In this document: in pieces, positions 11,978 through 23,951 of the stretch
How the letters are laid out: each line of letters begins with the position of its first letter
Numbering within the stretch: the first letter of the stretch is position 1
Position numbers and translations under genes: made by a program
The notes under the pieces: generated by a model
The model's input: the letters and a program-made list of their open reading frames with translations, nothing else
What the model was told of the DNA's origin: nothing
The model's database searches: none
From: Tanytarsus gracilentus
Taxonomy: Eukaryota; Arthropoda; Insecta; Diptera; Chironomidae
Direction of reading: 5' to 3'
Length of the DNA stretch: 64,000 bases
Assembly (NCBI GenBank): GCA_038502055.1
Contig: JAXRKN010000014.1
Span: 186,001 to 250,000 of the forward strand

Positions 11978-12786
11978 TTACAAAACTTTGCTGAATACAA
12001 CACCAGCAACTAAAGCTACCACTGAAATAACACTCGATGATGCACTCGACGAATACTGCTCTCGGGTCATCTCTTCAAGCCATGTGCTGATGGCTTGCAC
12101 ATTCACTAAATTGGCATCGGGTGTCATTGGAGTTGATGGAAGACTGCAAACGAAAGGCTCAAAGTTGAAGCCAGAAACGCGAAGGTCATCAGCACAAATG
12201 ACCGGAGCACCAACGTAACCATTACAAATGTTGGTGACATTAAGATTTCCACACCATGCATTGTTATCGCGACATCCAGTTTGTCGGAGTGTGACTTCAG
12301 TCGTTCTCAATGGATTCATGAAATTTGGGAAGAAATAAAGAAGACAACTCGCTCCGGTCGCTGGTAGACTTCCAAGAGCAAGAGGTCGAATCGGAAGATT
12401 TCCAACATCTGGCCAAGTCGCGACCACCAAAGCAACGTGTGCGTTTGCTGAATTTAAAAGAACTTCCTGAACGGTTCGAATGTCTGGCGATTGATTAGGA
12501 TTTTCTGATGAGTAATAAACTCGAAGTTCGGCGGTTGGAATGTTTTGGAGAGGTGCGGCAGCAGTTAAAATATGACGGCCAGTGATGACGACACTGCCGA
12601 TAGCGATCATAAAGTTTCCTTGGTCAGCTGAAAAGTTTAAAAATTTAAAAAATTAATTTAAAATTTAAATTTGTTAATCTCACGAGAATATCGATGAATT
12701 TGTGCGACAAACTCTAGTGGACGAACTTCCTGCTGTCCACTCACAACTGCAATCATCAAAAGTCCAAAGGTGAAAATCGCCCTCAT
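11978..12786 (-). CDS. Secreted serine protease homologue, catalytically dead
   Basis: Exons 12684-12786 and 11978-12627 give 250 residues. Residues 1-17 form a signal peptide (MRAIFTFGLLMIAVVSG). The rest is a trypsin-like (S1) fold without clip domain. All three catalytic positions are replaced: TAAHC reads TAAAP (Ala about 59), the Asp region reads AHVALV (His about 98), and GDSGGP reads GYVGAP (Val about 173). Cysteines flanking the former serine loop remain (NICNGYVGAPVIC), so the fold is probably intact. The C-terminus is Ser-rich, then hydrophobic (SVISVVALVAGVVFSKVL), compatible with a GPI signal or membrane tail. Inactive homologues in insects often act as immune cofactors or binding proteins; a role here is inference. 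Confidence 0.85.
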
Positions 12787-13610
12787 TTTTTTTTAAACTT
12801 TTTTAACTCTTCCGATCGCGATAAAAGTTGAATGTTAACTGAAAAAGCCGAGTTAAAAATCAGACTACTTCAGTGAAGTGAAATAAAAGTTCGATTAGAT
12901 AAAAATTGATTGAAATCTCGTGATAAGATTTTTTTTTTGATATCGTGTGAATTTGGGCAGGTCTTGTCGAACATTGAAGCATTGAAATGTGAATCACGCA
13001 TGGGATTTGAGAATGTTGCGAAATTACTTTTGTGACGTTAATTGGAGTGTGATTAAACTTTAAGTCATTAATTTAGAATTTTATGAATGTTAAAAAATTT
13101 GGAGAAAAATTTGAAATTAGGGTGGAGGTGCCTTATTTCGTTTTTACTGAAAAGTCGAAAAAATTAAAAATTTTAAAGAATTCGCAATATTTCTTAAATT
13201 TTAGATTAATTTTCAAATTTGAGCTAAAAGTAAGGAAGCTAAATAAATTTTTACCCTAAGTGTGTCACTTTTTTAAAAATCAAAATTATAATAAATTTAA
13301 ATTTCTTTTACGAGAAATTTCAACTGATTTTGATTGATTGATTGATTGATTACTAATAGGTAGCACGCTGGAGTTACCAGGCGAGAGATTTCAACTGATT
13401 TTCAGCTAAAAATAAATAAAAGAAAGTTTTGAACACAAAAATAAATTTTCATCGTGTGTCCAAAATTCAAAACTATCTCAGTCATGTCAGACTTAAAATT
13501 GTTATCTTTGTATGAATTTTTCAGTCGAGTACTCAAGATTAGATTTGTTTTTTAAAAAAGAGAGACAATTTGTCAGTTTTTAAGCTGTTTTCAATCTGAA
13601 TGGATTAAAA
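12787..13610. other. Divergent spacer between the protease homologue and the LRR gene
   Basis: Holds the promoters of both flanking, divergently transcribed genes. On the plus strand TCAGTCGAG at about 13523 looks like an initiator 90 bp before the LRR start codon; a similar TTAGTCGAGT lies upstream of the LRR gene at 26.7 kb. It also contains the short retroposon-like insertion at 13332-13381. Confidence 0.4.
13311..13402 (-). mobile_element. Very short retroposon-like insertion with flanking direct repeat
   Basis: About 50 bp between two 21-bp direct copies (13311-13331 and 13382-13402, one mismatch), as expected of a target-site duplication. Read on the minus strand the insert is a short unique part containing GCTACC followed by AATC repeats, which is how a 5-prime-truncated non-LTR element or SINE with a simple-sequence tail looks. 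Confidence 0.6.
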
Positions 13611-14427
13611 ATGTAATTTAAATTTTAAAAATAATATTTCAATTTTTATTTTTTAAATTACCTAATTTTCATTGTTTTATTAATTTAATTTAAGTTAATT
13701 TTTCTCGCTTTCATCAATTTTTTAATTATTTAATTTTTTTAGGTTCACATCCGTCAAATTTTCAATTTTCCTCACAATTTTGTTCATAAATTCAAAATTA
13801 ATCTCTCCAACAATTATCAACTGCAACTTTCGAACACTTTTTTTAACATCTGAAAGCGTTTACGGATGTGATGGCACACCAACAACCACCAACAGCTCAT
13901 CAATCACTTCAGTAACTGGAAACCATCTCAACAATAAAACAAATTTCGATGTCGAAGCGTTTAGAATTTGGGAAAATTGTAATCTGACTTCTTCAATTCC
14001 ATCAAATATTGCAGAATTTTTTCCGAATTTAATCGCACTTTGGATTAACGACTGCAATTTTTTCTCAATCCATTCTAAAACTTTTTTAAATCTTCCAAAT
14101 TTAATCGAAATCGATCTCGCTTACAATCAAATTCAAATAATTTCCGGACTTTCATTTCAAGACACAAAAAATCTGAATTTTCTTTATCTCAATGGAAATG
14201 AAATTCGTCACATTGGCGCAAATTTATTTCAACCACTCAAAAATCTCGCTTACGTCACTTTTGTTGATAATTTTTGTATCTCAAAAAGATCGTTTGAGTT
14301 CGACGATGAAGCGAAGAGAAATTTTGCTATAGATTTTTCGATTCAATGTCCGCTGTCGATTGAAGTTGTTGAAGATTATTTTGAAGTGGAAAGAAGAAAA
14401 AGATTGGATGAAAAAATTGAATTGTAA
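13611..14427 (+). CDS. Secreted LRR protein, split start codon
   Basis: CDS 13611-13612 joined to 13743-14427, 228 residues. Exon 2 has no in-frame ATG at its 5-prime end but opens right after a tttttttAG acceptor with G TTC ACA. The upstream sequence aaaaAT|GTAATT supplies AT, so Met is split across the intron as in the LRR genes at 25.3 and 26.7 kb. The N-terminus (MFTSVKFSIFLTILFINSK) is a signal peptide. Next come the cap cysteines (INCNF ... YGC) and about four LRRs (LIEIDLAYNQIQIISG, LNFLYLNGNEIRHIG). A C-terminal cap CIS...IQC is followed by a charged tail. Probably a secreted binding protein; ligand unknown. The first-exon assignment is inference from paralogues. Confidence 0.75.
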
Positions 14428-14644
14428 ATTTGTGTGAGAAAAATAATAATTAAAATAATTTAAATAAATTTTTGTTTACATTTTTAAAAGCAGTCAATTT
14501 TAAATTTTGTATTTTTATTTAAATAATTTAAGTTTTAAAGTAATTTTTTGAGGTAGTTATGTCATATTTGTTGATGTCAGCTTGTTTTGAGAGATTTAAA
14601 TAAGAAAATTTATATGTGTGAAGCAATCTTGATAAATCGTCCAG

Positions 14645-14680
14645 AGGCTACCTTTTAGTTATCAATCAATCAATTAATTT
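14645..14680 (+). repeat. GCTACC-ATCA tail repeat copy
   Basis: GGCTACC followed by an ATCA microsatellite-like tail, the same arrangement as at 13332-13381 and 15395-15430 (opposite strand) and 54845-54885. Consistent with 3-prime ends of a truncated non-LTR element. Confidence 0.45.
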
Positions 14681-14780
14681 ATTTTTATTTTCAATATTTT
14701 TGCTTGAATTTTTTATTTATTGAAAAATTCAACGACTTCATCAATATTTTTCTCTATCTGGCAGAATTTTCTAATCAATT

Positions 14781-15005
14781 AAGGAATTAAATTAATTCAA
14801 TTAATCAATATTAAAAACATATAATTACAAATTAATTGTTTGAGTTTCATCGCAGCGAGGAATTGAATCTATTTTAAAACATTGATAACACACAAGGAAT
14901 TAAATTAATTTAATTGTTCAATATTAAAAACAAATAATTACAAATTAATTGTTTGAGTTTCATCGCAGCGAGGAATTGAATCTATTTTAAAACGCTGATA
15001 ACTAT
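14781..15005 (+). repeat. 113-bp tandem duplication upstream of the GST
   Basis: Unit 1 (14781-14893) and unit 2 (14894 to about 15005) share aaggaattaaattaatt, then the GC-richer core gtttcatcgcagcgagg and its flanks, with few differences. The duplication ends next to the TATA-like site of the GST gene, so promoter-proximal sequence is doubled. Confidence 0.85.
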
Positions 15006-15228
15006 AAAAATACTTTTGACACGTTCCTGAACTTGAAAACTCCCTCACAGTGTAAACAAAAAAAATTTCTTATCTCGAGAGAGTTTCTTTTACTATTTAC
15101 AATCTAAAGTTCAGTTGTACTCAATTAAATAATTGAAAGAAACGAGGAAAAAATAGTTTTACACGAGAAGTTGATCGAGATAGACGTGAAAGAAAAGTTG
15201 TGAAATAAAAATTGAATAAATTATAAAA

Positions 15229-16188
15229 ATGTCGAAACCAGTTTTGTGTTATGTTGCTTTGAGTCCACCAGCAAGAGCGGCTTTGATGACTTGCAGGGAA
15301 ATCGGACTCGATGTCGAGATTCGGTAATTTAAAAATTAATTAATTAATTTAATATTGATATTAAGATTTAGTAATTAAAAATTAATAAATTTTTTATTGA
15401 TTGATTGATTTATAACAAAGAGGTAGCACTGCACGTTTTAAGACGAATTTGTTAATTAATTTCCTAAAATATTTTTTTAAACGACAAAATTAAATTTTTA
15501 TCAAATTCTAAGATTTAAAAAATAATTACAGCTTTATCAAAAAATAATTTAACTAACTTAAAATCATTATAAATTTATTCAAAGGCACGTCGACTTATCG
15601 AAAGCCGAACAACGATCTCCAGCATTTAAGAAACTCAATCCAATGGGAAAAGTTCCGGCTTTACTCGACGGTGAAATTTCAGTTTGGGATTCTCACGCAA
15701 TTTGCATTTATTTGGTGGAAAAATACGCAAAAAACGACTCACTTTACCCTAAAGATTTTCTTAAACGAACTCAAGTCAATCAAATTTTATTCTTCGAAGC
15801 TTCATTTTTGTTTCAGCGAATGTACGAAATTTTAATTCCACTTTACTTTGGATTGCATAAAGAAATTCCAAAGAATAAAATCGCTGAAGTCAACGAAGCT
15901 TACGGAATTCTAGAAAGTTTCTTCGATCATGGAAAAAATTATCTTTGTGGCGATGAAATGACAATAGCTGACTTGAGTGTTTGGTCGACTTTGTTATCGT
16001 TCAGAAAACTCGTCAATATTGACATCGAGAAATTTCCCAAGCTCGATAAGTGGCTCGAGTTGATGAACGAGAGAAAATGTTATGAAGAAAATGAAAAAGG
16101 TGCTGAAGATCACTTCAAGTTCATCCAGAGGTGCATTCATGAGAGACCGATAATTTCTAATTTGGAAATTTCACCGAAAAGAGTTTGA
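15229..16188 (+). CDS. Glutathione S-transferase, delta/epsilon-like
   Basis: Exons 15229-15323 and 15585-16188 (junction inside an Arg codon) give 232 residues, normal for a cytosolic insect GST. The N-terminal thioredoxin-like domain has the catalytic serine region LSPPARA (Ser12), the cis-Pro glutathione-site loop KVPALLDG and the WDSHAICIYLVEKY segment typical of delta/epsilon GSTs; DSHAI favours epsilon. The C-terminal domain carries the N-capping box TIADLSVWST. These enzymes conjugate glutathione to electrophiles and serve in insecticide and oxidative-stress detoxification. Intron 1 contains a GGTAGC/TTGATT repeat copy. The tail after about residue 205 is slightly longer than usual. 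Confidence 0.93.
15395..15435 (-). repeat. GCTACC-ATCA tail repeat copy in GST intron 1
   Basis: TTGATTGATTGATT followed by aacaaagaGGTAGCAC. On the minus strand this is GCTACCTCTTTGTTA plus an AATC tail, nearly identical at the core to the copy near 54849. Confidence 0.5.
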
Positions 16189-17262
16189 GAAAAATTTAAT
16201 AAAATTTAGTGTGAAAAAATTAATTTTTGAGTTTTGAATTTTTTTCAGATTTTGTGAATTTTTTTCATTAATTTTTTAATTAAGGGTGACTATTTTTTAA
16301 ATTAAAATATTTAAAAAAAATTTCTAAATTAAAATAAATAAGAAAACTTTTTTTAATTAAATTTTTAAACCAAAAATTCTCCCATCTGGTCACCCAATTT
16401 CCCACTCACCCTTCTCACCCACAGATCGTGAGAAAATTTTCTCTAATCGTCCACCAAGGAATTCGAGGCTGACACAACACGAACCAATTGACATAAAAAG
16501 AGCATCAAAAAATTAAAATCAATGGAAATTTAATTTCATCTCGAAAAATTTTCTCATGCCGCGCGAATCCCTCGAGAGTAAAGTGCAGTCGTTAAAATTG
16601 TCATAGAAAAAAGTTCTAATAAATTTCCACTTGTTTAACGCTTAGAGGGTTGTCGAGAGTTCATAAGTGAGAAGAGGGAGAAAATTTTGAAAAATAAACA
16701 AAAATTTATCACGCGTCATTTAACGTTCGAGTGTTCAACCCTCCCCTAAACTAGTTTCTGTATGTCACTCGACACCAGCGTGAGGTCAAAGGAAGATCGA
16801 TTATTTTGAGATTTGTAGAAATCTAATTGAAGTTGAATTGAAATTTAATCCGGTGATGATATCCGAAGATTGATCAAATTGTCAATGAGATAATTGTGAA
16901 GGATTTTGGGACATTGAGGATTTTTTCGAGGATTTTATGCGAGAAAAAATATTTTGTAAGAATTTTATTTGAAATTTCAATTTATTCAAACTAATTTTAT
17001 TTTAATAAAAATTTAATAAAAACATTTCGAATTAATAAAAAGAATAATTAAAAATTTAATAAAACATTTTGAATTAATTGCAAAAAATTAACTAAAAATT
17101 TCAAAACCTCCAAAAAAATTAATTTAAATCAAAAACTCAATTTTAATCTCATGATTAATCACCTTTCTAAAATCCAATAAATCACTTTTCCAATCAATAG
17201 AAAATTAAAAATTTCCTTTTTCATCCTGATCATCCTCAATTGATTTTTTTCATCCAACAAGT

Positions 17263-17347
17263 TCATTGTGTTTGGTGCTCATGTCAATTATGAGATTGTA
17301 AATCTTACAAATTACGCATTCTATTCATGCGCACACCAAACATTGAT
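17263..17347. repeat. Imperfect inverted repeat
   Basis: The arm containing TTTGGTGCTCATG (about 17271) is mirrored by CATGCGCACACCAAA (17326-17340). Between them lies a smaller palindrome, TTGTAAATCTTACAA. It stands out from the AT-rich surroundings and may be a structured regulatory element or an old transposon end. Confidence 0.4.
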
Positions 17348-18108
17348 CATCCCGTTGTCAAATCGAGTGTACTTGCAAGTCACGTGGCAAACACTTGACG
17401 GTTTGTTGTTTATAGGGTTTGCTCGGAAATTCTCAAGTGGAAAAGTTAAAGGGAGAAAAAATTTTGTTAATGAATTTTTATAGTTTTAAAAATGATTTTT
17501 TCTTTTATTAAATGGTAAAAATAGATTTTCTTAGAATTTTATTTTTGGATTTTAACAAAATCAAAAATTTATTTTAGTTTTCTTGAATTTTCAAATATGG
17601 AATTTTTAGACACGAATTTTTTATTGAAAATTTAATTTAATTTTTTGTTTAAATGTTAAACATTTTTTTCTAAATTTCTAAACAAAATTTTCAGCTAAAA
17701 ATTACCAAATTTTTAATTTTTTTATGATAAATTTTCTCATTATTTTCCAACTTCTCTTAAACAATTTTCAAACCCTCAAAATTTAATCTACTACCTCAAA
17801 TTCATCCCATTTTCACTTCCCATCATCAAAAATTGAGCATTTGCCAATTAAATCAAAAATTCTCTTTCACTCTCGTTCCTCAAGCTCCGCCCAGATTTTA
17901 ACCATCTCGAATGATAGAAAGAGAAGGCAAAAAATTATGTGAAGAATTTTTTTGCTTCTCTCATGCAGCTCTAACACTCAAACAGTTTAGGAGCTAAAAG
18001 TGGGAGAGAGAAAAAGTGAGGGTTGAGTGGGTGTTGGGGTCAGTTTTAAAAATGGGTAAATTTCAGAATTAAAAATCCAGGATTTTTTTTCATAATTTTA
18101 TTTCTAAT

Positions 18109-18360
18109 TTCCATGAAATTAAAATATTTTTGTATGTAATTTTTTGTTTGTAAATTCCAGGAAATTTTACCCTTTCTTTAAAATTCCAGGAATGTTTCTT
18201 TAAAAATTGATTGATAATTCCAAACAAATTTATTTCCCCCTAAAATTCCAGGACGTTTTCATATTTTTTTTTAAATTCCGCGAAATTAAATTTATTTTTT
18301 GTAGTTAAAAATTTTGTCTGTAAATCCAGGAAATTTTATTTTCACCCAAATTTCCAGGAA
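18109..18360 (+). promoter_or_regulatory. Cluster of five TTCNNNGAA (STAT-type) motifs
   Basis: TTCCATGAA at 18109, TTCCAGGAA at 18155, 18184 and 18352, and TTCCGCGAA at 18276 fit the consensus TTCNNNGAA bound by insect STAT. They lie 1.6-1.8 kb before the Phox2 start. The flanks also resemble one another (aaattccaggaa), so this may be a decayed short tandem repeat rather than an enhancer. Confidence 0.3.
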
Positions 18361-18850
18361 TTTTTTAAAATTTAATTCAACACAAAATTAAACTAAATTT
18401 ATTTTCAATCATCCCTAACCCCACCACAAACCCCACTCACTTTTGCCTTTTCCTGCCACTCAATGTCTGATGCAAAGCTGCCAAGTCGCATCACATTCTC
18501 TCCCTCTCACTCACTCCTCCTAACACACATACTAACAATTTTCCAATCTCACACATCCAATCCAACTTTTTTCTAAATTTTATTTTCCGTTCAACCCTCA
18601 AAAATTGTGCACACAACACCAACACACTCGCAAAGGCGCGTAAAAAGTTTTTTTTGCTGCTCGTATAACAAAAAAGGCAAACAATTGAGTTCACCATTGT
18701 TTATTGAATTAAGCTTATCATTTGATTTTTGATATTGCAAGCCATCGGGTGCGAGAGAGGACTCTTGAACAGAAAAAAAAGACTCTTCTTGCCGTCTCTC
18801 TCACTGTCTGATCTTTTGAAAGTTTTTTTTTGCTCTGCTGCAACTTCGAG

Positions 18851-19951
18851 ACAGTGTTCGGGGAGAGAGAGAGATTATTAAGTGCTATTGCATTCATAAA
18901 CACAGACGGTTTACGGTTAATAAGATTAGAGGCGGATAATGATTATATAATTGAATTTATAACAATTTTGCGAGAAAAGTTTTTCGGTTCATTGAAGGAA
19001 AAAGTGAATTAAGTGAGTGAGAAAAGATTTGAAAGAAGAAAAAAGTTCAGAAAATTGAGAAGAAAGTGAATTTTTTTTGGAAAATTTATGCTGAAAATTT
19101 TACTTTGTCGGAAAAAGTAATTAGTGGAAATTTAAGACGAAAAACTGTTTTACAAGAATTATTAATAAAATTGAAAATTTATTAAGAAATTGAAAGTGTT
19201 AAAAAAAATTGTATAACGCGACGGACTTTTGTGAGACTGAAAATAAAAAATATGATTTTTAAAATAATCAAAAATTTTTAAATAAATTAACGAATTTTAT
19301 TGAATTAATTACAAAAAGAACTTAAAGCAACACTATATTTTTAATTGAAAATGCAACAAAAATAAAAATCCAATGGTTAAAATTTAATTTCAAAATAAAA
19401 TGTTCCAGACTATTTGAAGTAAAAATTGTCAAAAAGTTCAAAATTTGAAAAATAATTTCCAAAAATTTCAAAAAAGACAAAAATTCAAATTCTACAAAAA
19501 ACCTTCAAAAATTTCCAAATCTAAAAAGACAAAAATTTTAAATCAAAAGAAGACAAAAATTCAAATCTGAAGAAAGAAAATTCCAGTTGCCAAATTTGAA
19601 TAAAATTTCAACCTAAAAGTGCTCAAAAATCTATAAACTCAATTTTAGGATTTAAAAAATCACCGAAAAAATCTCAAAACTGTTTTTAAATAAAATGTGA
19701 TTAAAAATTGTATACTCTAAAGGCGCAACCATAAAAGCTTCATGAAACATTTTCCGACGTATACTTGAACTTTAAAAAAAATAGTAATTAAAACATTCAA
19801 CTTGATTCAAGAAAAAATCGAAGTTATCTAAAACATGAGTCTCTAAAAATTTCAAACAATCTAAAAAAATTTAACACAAAAAAAACTCAACAAAAGTGAA
19901 CTAAAAACATTAAAAATTCAACCATTCGTAAAAGTGACTTCCTTAGATAAA
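18851..19951 (+). other. Probable Phox2 5-prime UTR / promoter zone
   Basis: Long purine-rich stretch before the Phox2 ATG with no coding frame. Positions 18720-18870 are less AT-biased and could hold the core promoter. The extent of the leader cannot be set from sequence alone. Confidence 0.3.
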
Positions 19952-22900
19952 ATGGATTATTCCTACCTTAATCAAGCGGCCGCATCGTTCGACACAACTT
20001 GCCTCCAATCAATGGATCCAGTCGGTCTAAACATTCCCTGTTCGTATGGAGATTTTTCATCCTGCAATCAAATGTCACAAGCTGCATATCGATATACAGC
20101 AGCGGCCGCCTCAATGGCTCGCACTTACAATCCAGTCAGTGCTGTCGGTCCTCCAAATTCACTTCATCATCCGACCTCGCCGAGCCAATGCACGGTGATG
20201 GGATCGAGGCAGGATGTCCATAGGAGTAGCATGTTTCCGTCGAGTATGAATTTACAATGTGAGTTGAGTCAAACATTACTATAAAAAAATTAATTAAATT
20301 TCTAAGTTATAAAAAATTAAATTTCTTAGTAAAAAAAAAATTTAATTTAATTTTTGACTCATTAAAAATTAACGAAAAATTTTTCTTAAATCAAATTTCC
20401 ATCTAAACTCTTTCCACTTTAACAATTTTCAATTTTCCTCAAATTTAATTGTCTTAGATTGGAAAATAATTGATAGTTGAGGCAAAACTTCACCACACGA
20501 CGGAAATAATACAATAAGTAAATTGCTAAGCACTAAATGCGTAATTTCTAAGCCTAAAAACCACAAACAATAATTCCAACTGACAACACCTGAGATTAGA
20601 ATTTTGCTTGAGGGTGAGAGAGAAAATTTTAGTTTGCGAATATGAGAAATTATTGGTGGATTTTTCCTCCATGAAAATTATTTAGAAAAAATGCGAGATA
20701 TTTTTATTTCGTTCAAAAATTTATTTAAAATTCAAGAAACTCAATTTTCCCCTTTTTCATTTTTCAACCTATCAAAATTCAATTTTCGTCTTCGCTGATA
20801 GTAAAATTCCGCCATAAAAAAATTCTCTCATCAAATAGGCAAAAGTCGTTTTATTTCAATCTTTCCGCATATCATCCTTCGAACGTGCTGACATGCGAGC
20901 TGAAAAGGCTTTAAATAAACATTTCGTGAAATTTACGTGTGCGAAAGGGTTGCGAGAATTTCTTTTATAGCCACTCAAACCTTTCCTCATACATGTCATA
21001 ATTTTTTCATTTCTTTCGAGTTTGAAATTGAAAGTCTTTAAGGAAGAGCTTTAAAAAGGTGAAAATTGCTGAAAAAATCAGCAGATGAGAGTTGTTAAAT
21101 ATTTAAATCTAATGGCGGTGAAAAGTGAATGTCGATGAATTTTTTAAAGGTGGAAGAAAAAGTTTTTTCAAGGTGATAAAGAAGTTTGAGAAAAAATAAA
21201 ATTAAAATGTGAAAAAATATTGAAAGTTTTAAGAAAAATATTCAATAGAATTTTCATAAAAAACTCGAAATCTTTTCTAACGTATTTTAAAAATTTAAAT
21301 TTATTTTTCGTGATAAAAATTTCCTTAAAACTTTTATAAGAAAATTTTAATTTCAATAACAAGAGTTTCATAAACTTTTTTAACGTATCTTAAAAATTTA
21401 AATTTAATTTCATGAAAAAATTTCGTTATTTTTTTTAAACGTATCTTAAAAATTTAAATTTCTTTATTTCCTTCAAATTTCTCAATCCACAAATTTTTTC
21501 TCCATTTTATAAAGTGAAAATGAATTGAAAATCAAGAAACGAAGAATTTTTTCCTTTCCACCATTTTTTCTTCTCCTTAAAGCATCACGTAGGAGAAAAG
21601 AAGCGTAAAAGAGGAAAATTTATGATACAATTTGGGTTATAAATATGCACAATCAGATGGAATCAACAGCGGGCTGTGAAATGAAGGGCGAAAAAAAGTT
21701 TTCAACAAGGAATTTTTTTAAAAGAGAATTTTCTATGAATGGAGGTGGAAATAAGTTAGTTAATTAAAGAAATTGGGAAAATTTGAAGTTTTTTTGCGTT
21801 GAGGATGGAAAATCTTTTGGCAGCGATTCAAAAAGTTAATTGAAAGATTTTTGAGTGAAAAAATTTTGTTAAAAAAATTAACTAGAAATTTTTAAAATAT
21901 TTAAAATTGGAAAAAAATTAATAAAGTTCAAAAAAAACTCAAAAAATCTAAAAATGTTGAAAATACAAAATATTTAAAAAGTTTAAAAAAAATCGACAAA
22001 TCTAAAAATGTTCAAAAAAATTTAAAAAATTCCAAAATATTCAAAAAGTTTAAACAATTTTTAAAAAAATTCGAAAAATTTTAAATAAATTATTTTTAAA
22101 AAATTCCAAATTTATTCCAATAATTTCACTAAAATCTTCTCAATAATAAATTCAAATTTTCTTTCCAGCTGGCCTTCCATACAAAGTCTACACCGGACAC
22201 GATTCAGTGCTCAATGAAAAGCGCAAGCAACGTCGGATACGAACGACATTCACCTCCGCACAACTCAAAGAGCTCGAACGGGCATTCCAAGAGACTCACT
22301 ATCCGGATATTTATACGCGCGAAGAGATCGCCATGAAAATCGACCTAACCGAGGCGAGAGTGCAGGTGAGCAATAAATTTTTGGCAAAATAAAACCAGTG
22401 AAAAAGTTTTTCCGCGAGCGAGTTGTGCAAAAAATTTATTACAGCGCGTGGTTTTTTCGGGCAAAAATGAACTTTTAGATGGTGATTTAGAGTTGCGAGA
22501 GAAAATTGGTTTTTAGGATACGGCGGAAAATTTTTTTTGTTATGTTTTAATGACTTTCGATGGTTTTCCAGTGAATTTTTCAGCGAATTTTTGTTTAATT
22601 TTTTTAGAGAGGTTATTTATGGGTTTGTGGTGATTTTATGGAGTTGAGGAAATTTTTACGGAAATTAAAATAATTTTGAAATATTAATTTTTTAAAATGA
22701 GTTTTGTAAATTTTTTTAAAAAGAAATTTTAAATTTTTTAAAAATAATTTTGTTAAATTTTTAAAAAGATTTTAGTAAAAGATTTAATTTAATTTTTTAA
22801 AAGATTTTATTTAATTTTTTAAAAAGAATTTTCCTAAATATTTCTTCCATTTTTATCCTCCACAATTGCCCAGTAAATTTTCTTCCTCTTTCACTTCCAA

Positions 22901-23900
22901 CGAAACTTTTATACAATATTTGATGAATTAAATCACACGAACAAGTGACATGCGGGGTAGAAAAAAGAGCAGAAAAACAGAATAAAAGTAAAAGAGGGAA
23001 AACGAAGAACGCGTGCACGAGTGAAGCAACCAGAAAAGCTGAATGTGGACATGAGAGAGGAAAATGATGAATGTCGCTTTTTACTTTAACGGAGAGGAAG
23101 AATGTGTGGTGAATGTTAGAGCATATGTGGAAGTTGGTGGTAATTTTTTGGAGATTTTTGGATGAATTTTCAAAAAAAAAATTTTGCGATGAATTTTCAA
23201 AAAAAAATTTGGAGAAAAGTGTTGAAATGAGTTAAAAATTTTACTTTTTAAATTTTTGGATGAATTTATAAAAGGAATTCTCAAAAAAAAATTGAGATCT
23301 CTAAAAAAGTGGAAAAATTACTTAAAAAATTATTTTTTTAAATCGATTGAAAATTATTCTAAAAAAATTTTACTTAAACCTCCAAAAATAACCAAAAAAG
23401 TACTCAAAAAATTTTCCCTCACTTTCAATCTTTTTCTTCTTCTTTTCTCTCCTGAATAAGATTCATTGCTTTATGTCGCACGAGTTGATGAATCAATTAT
23501 TCATAAACCATTTTTTCCTCTCCATTTTCACTGTCAGTTCTGTAACATCGCAAAAATAAATTTCCTCTCGATTGATTAATTTGAGCATGGGATCATTTGG
23601 CGTTTGTTCATTTTTAAGGAAGTTGATTGCGAAACTATCAAAAGCATGGCTGCTGCCGCTCTTGATTGGCGACTCTTAGAGAGTGGGAAATGATAGATTG
23701 AGATAAAAATAGAAGCAAATATTTGAGGAGTGAGAGAGAAAAAGTTTTTCATTGTCAACTTTTTCTTTGCTTTCGAATTGTTTGACTTTTGAATTTTCAC
23801 TGTAAGTAAAAAAGATGAAAATTATTGATTTAGAAAAAATTTTGAAAATTTAATTTTTTTAAATTTTACCAAAATAAATTTTTAAATTTTTGTAAATTTT

Positions 23901-23951
<51 letters not shown>

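Larger units (their letters stand above)
14428..15228. other. GST upstream region with duplicated block
   Basis: No coding exon. Holds the GCTACC/ATCA repeat at about 14645-14680 and the 113-bp tandem duplication at 14781-15005. A TATA-like ctataaaaatac lies near 15003 and an initiator-like CACAGTG near 15045, a plausible GST core promoter. Confidence 0.45.
16189..18850. other. Intergenic region upstream of Phox2
   Basis: No coding exon seen. Features: a GGGTGACTA...TGGTCACCC inverted pair at 16285-16405; less AT-biased segments at 16430-16830 and 17260-17420; a fold-back at 17263-17347; and a cluster of TTCNNNGAA sites at 18109-18360. These look regulatory rather than coding. Confidence 0.4.
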
